Below, one piece after another: positions 61,998 through 64,000 of a stretch of 64,000 nt of DNA. Source of the DNA: Maritalea sp051251695 (GTDB lineage: Bacteria > Pseudomonadota > Alphaproteobacteria > Rhizobiales > Devosiaceae); assembly GCF_051251695.1 (NCBI RefSeq), contig NZ_JBPOEU010000007.1, forward strand, positions 87,188 through 151,187. The letters run 5' to 3'. The first letter of the stretch is position 1; each line of letters starts with the position of its first letter. The notes under the pieces were generated by a model. That model searched no databases, was not told the DNA's origin, and worked only from the letters and a program-made list of their open reading frames with translations. A program made the translations under genes and the position numbers.

Positions 61998-62459
61998 ATG
62001 ATGAACGACCACAATACCGAAAATGATGGCATTTTAGCGCTGGAAAAGTTCCTGCCCTATCGGCTAAACCGCGCGGCTGAACGGGTCAGCCTACGCTTCG
62101 CGCAGGAATATAAACGCAGATATGGCCTCACCCGTCCAGAGTGGCGCACCTTTGCAACCATTGGCCAATTCGGCTCCATTACCGCCAGAGAAATCTGCGA
62201 TCATTCGCCAATGCATAAAACAAAGGTATCTCGGGCCGTTTTTTCACTGGAAAAACGCCGTTGGATCAAACGCACACAAGACCCGCAAGACCGGCGATTG
62301 GAGCATCTAGAGCTTACAAATGTCGGCCAAGCCACCTATAAGGATTTGGTCAAATCCGCCAAAACGTTTGAGACAAATTTCACTGATTCCATAGGTGCAG
62401 CAGACGCCGAACTTTTGCTCAAAGCACTGAACGCCATCGAAAGACGATTTGCCGACTAG
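61998..62459 (+). CDS. MarR family regulator (HmgR-like)
   Basis: A 153-residue winged-helix regulator. The recognition helix region is DHSPMHKTKVSRAVFSLEKR (about 67-86) and the wing has DPQDRRLEHLELT. Being divergent from hmgA with an inverted repeat between, it is the probable homogentisate-responsive controller of the operon. GGAGG lies just before two consecutive ATGs; either may be used. Confidence 0.87.
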   Translation: MMNDHNTENDGILALEKFLPYRLNRAAERVSLRFAQEYKRRYGLTRPEWRTFATIGQFGSITAREICDHSPMHKTKVSRAVFSLEKRRWIKRTQDPQDRRLEHLELTNVGQATYKDLVKSAKTFETNFTDSIGAADAELLLKALNAIERRFAD

Positions 62460-62505
62460 GGCTTCTATCCAAGACACAAAATTGCATCAAATGTCTTTTT
62501 GCTCT

Positions 62506-62547
62506 ATTTGGCAGGTAAAAAACATGATTTGGCAGGTGAAACACATG
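62506..62547 (+). repeat. Two tandem copies of a 21-bp unit
   Basis: ATTTGGCAGGTAAAAAACAT(G) is followed directly by a copy with two substitutions. The second copy contains the start of a 13-codon frame (62524-62565) preceded by AGGT, possibly a leader peptide of the phosphomutase gene; this is weak. Confidence 0.85.
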
Positions 62548-62612
62548 GCCTTTATGTTCGAATAACCAAATCGTGCATAAAACAGCAGCGCAAGAAAACA
62601 AAGCGAGCCAAA

Positions 62613-63971
62613 ATGTCCCAATCTCCTTTTAAAGCCTATGACGTACGTGGCCTGATCCCAGAGCAAATGAATGTGCCATTTGCCTACCGATTTGGCCAAG
62701 CAGTTGCACATCAACTTGCCGCAAAAACAATTGTCGTGGGACATGATATGCGCCTGGATAGCGCACCATTTGCCAGCGCCATCATTCAAGGCCTGCAAGA
62801 TAGCGGCGTCGATGTGTTGCCAGTTGGGCAATGCGGCACCGAAGAAGTCTATTTCCACACCGACAATAGTGGCGCTGATGGCGGATTAATGGTGACAGCA
62901 AGTCATAACCCGCAAAATTATAACGGCATCAAAATGGTACTAAAGGGCGCAAAAGCAGCAACCCGCGACAATGCGCTAAAGCCATTAGAAGACGCTGTGA
63001 TGAGCGACCGTGTTTTTGAGAATGTCGCTTACGAAAAGCGCGGCAAAAACCTTCCAACGCTAGACCGCTCAAAATATATTGCTCGACTTTTGGATCAAGT
63101 AAAAGATGTTGACCTAAAGCCGCTTAAAATTGTTTGCCATGCAGGCAATGGTTGTGCCGGGGCAGTGATTGACGCGTTGGAAGAACATCTTCCCTTTACT
63201 TTCATCAAAATCGACCATGAGGCCGACGGCAATCTGCCAAACGGCATTCCAAACCCTCTTTTGCCGGAAAAGCGCGCCAAAGCCGCGAATGCAGTGAAAG
63301 AACATGGCGCGGATTTGGGCATTGCTTGGGACGGTGATTTTGATCGTTGCTTCTTTTACGATCACACGGGCGAGTTTGTTGAAGGCTATTACCTTGTTGG
63401 CCTAATCGCACAAACGCTGTTGCGCGCAAGCCCGGGTGGCAAAATCATTTATGATCCGCGCCTCACATGGAACACTGTTGATGTGGTGGAAGCAGCAGGT
63501 GGCACACCTATCGTATCAAAAACCGGCCATGCATTTTTCAAGCAAATCATGCGCGAAGAAAAAGCAATTTACGGCGGCGAGATGAGCGCTCATCACTATT
63601 TCGATGATTTCAGTTATTGCGATACAGGCATGTTGCCTTGGTTGGCCATTGTTTCTGAAATCTCAGCGAGCGGCAAAACGCTCAAAGAAATGGTGCAGGA
63701 ACGCATTCAAAAGTTCCCTTGCTCTGGCGAGATCAACTTCACGGTCAATGATGCGCCAAAAATCATCGCCAACATTGAAGCAACATATGCACCCGACGCG
63801 CTAAAGGTTGAACATATTGACGGATTAAGTGTTGAATATGAAAACTGGCGTTTCAACATCCGTTCATCAAACACAGAACCGCTTTTGCGCATCAACGTTG
63901 AAACCCGTGGCGACAAAGCATTGGTTGAACAAAAAGTTGCAGAGCTCACCAAGCTTATTAAAGCTGAGTAA
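62613..63971 (+). CDS. manB: Phosphomannomutase/phosphoglucomutase
   Basis: A 452-residue alpha-D-phosphohexomutase (ManB/AlgC group). The phosphoserine loop is VTASHNPQNYNGIK near residue 95, the metal loop is WDGDFDRCFF, the sugar-binding loop is GGEMSAHHYF, and the phosphate-binding site RSSNTEP is at the C-terminal end. It makes mannose 1-phosphate or glucose 1-phosphate, feeding GDP-mannose or, via GalU, UDP-glucose for surface glycans. The frame opens at 62499, but homology and the family N terminus place the start at 62613. Confidence 0.93.
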   Translation: MSQSPFKAYDVRGLIPEQMNVPFAYRFGQAVAHQLAAKTIVVGHDMRLDSAPFASAIIQGLQDSGVDVLPVGQCGTEEVYFHTDNSGADGGLMVTASHNPQNYNGIKMVLKGAKAATRDNALKPLEDAVMSDRVFENVAYEKRGKNLPTLDRSKYIARLLDQVKDVDLKPLKIVCHAGNGCAGAVIDALEEHLPFTFIKIDHEADGNLPNGIPNPLLPEKRAKAANAVKEHGADLGIAWDGDFDRCFFYDHTGEFVEGYYLVGLIAQTLLRASPGGKIIYDPRLTWNTVDVVEAAGGTPIVSKTGHAFFKQIMREEKAIYGGEMSAHHYFDDFSYCDTGMLPWLAIVSEISASGKTLKEMVQERIQKFPCSGEINFTVNDAPKIIANIEATYAPDALKVEHIDGLSVEYENWRFNIRSSNTEPLLRINVETRGDKALVEQKVAELTKLIKAE

Positions 63972-64000
63972 CAGACAAAAAACGCGCGGCGCATCAACGC

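Noticed and set aside
62499..62612. Longer N terminus of the phosphomutase
   Set aside because: The extra 38 codons include the tandem repeat and lack family similarity; the conserved start FKAYDVRG follows the ATG at 62613.

Overview
The window is ordinary, gene-dense chromosome of an alphaproteobacterium, most likely order Hyphomicrobiales (Rhizobiales). The evidence is a cpdR receiver gene beside an N-formylglutamate amidohydrolase gene, a hisN-type phosphatase next to an MmgR/suhB (alpha-r8) small RNA, a Zur-boxed aztD, a ROSE-type leader on a small heat-shock gene, and a homogentisate operon flanked by Lrp and MarR regulators. Base composition looks moderate (roughly half GC by eye), as in marine members such as Devosiaceae or Maritalea; the genus is a guess. 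I see no phage, insertion sequence, CRISPR array, rRNA or replication origin. One tRNA gene (Val, GAC) is present.

Layout. 0.2-3.3 kb: TetR regulator with a three-gene ABC exporter. 3.3-9 kb: tRNA-Val, desaturase plus hydrolase, cpdR, N-formylglutamate amidohydrolase, MmgR-like sRNA, hisN, lysophospholipase. 9-10.35 kb: RNA-rich stretch with two candidate sRNAs and a heat-shock gene under a predicted RNA thermometer. 10.35-16.5 kb: gltBD glutamate synthase. 16.5-22.3 kb: envelope block (SGNH hydrolase, lytic transglycosylase, galE, galU, outer-membrane barrel). 22.5-24.2 kb: flagellar stator pair. 24.2-27.8 kb: LysR, NfeD/stomatin pair, hemH. 28-31.4 kb: 5'-nucleotidase with a Pho-box-like site and a DUF1007-NicO metal-efflux fusion. 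31.5-33.6 kb: small unknown genes and a TRIC-type channel. 33.6-36.7 kb: modABC behind eda. 36.9-42.6 kb: nadA and nadB, separated by aztD, a phnA-like gene, creA and an SH3-domain gene. 42.6-45.7 kb: TerC, and a CcdA/thioredoxin/dihaem cytochrome c operon. 45.8-51.2 kb: TRAP transporter divergent from a Cache histidine kinase and LuxR-type regulator. 51.2-55.8 kb: GGDEF/EAL protein, AqpS-like channel, ECF sigma/anti-sigma/secreted protein. 56-62.5 kb: tyrosine catabolism (hpd, maiA, fah, hmgA) with regulators, interrupted by a repeat island and a GNAT gene. 62.6 kb to end: phosphomannomutase/phosphoglucomutase.

How the parts fit. Tyrosine breakdown is nearly complete from 4-hydroxyphenylpyruvate to fumarate plus acetoacetate, with visible inverted repeats in both regulator intergenic regions. 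GalE, GalU, the phosphomutase and the outer-membrane barrel fit surface polysaccharide supply. Metal handling recurs: zinc (aztD with Zur box), molybdate (modABC) and nickel/cobalt (NicO fusion). I found no clearly new multi-gene system. The observations most worth checking are the RNA features (MmgR homologue, ROSE-like thermometer, two candidate sRNAs), the orphan Zur-controlled aztD, the phnA-like gene whose ribosome-binding site lies inside a terminator hairpin, and the pair of overlapping small membrane proteins of unknown function.
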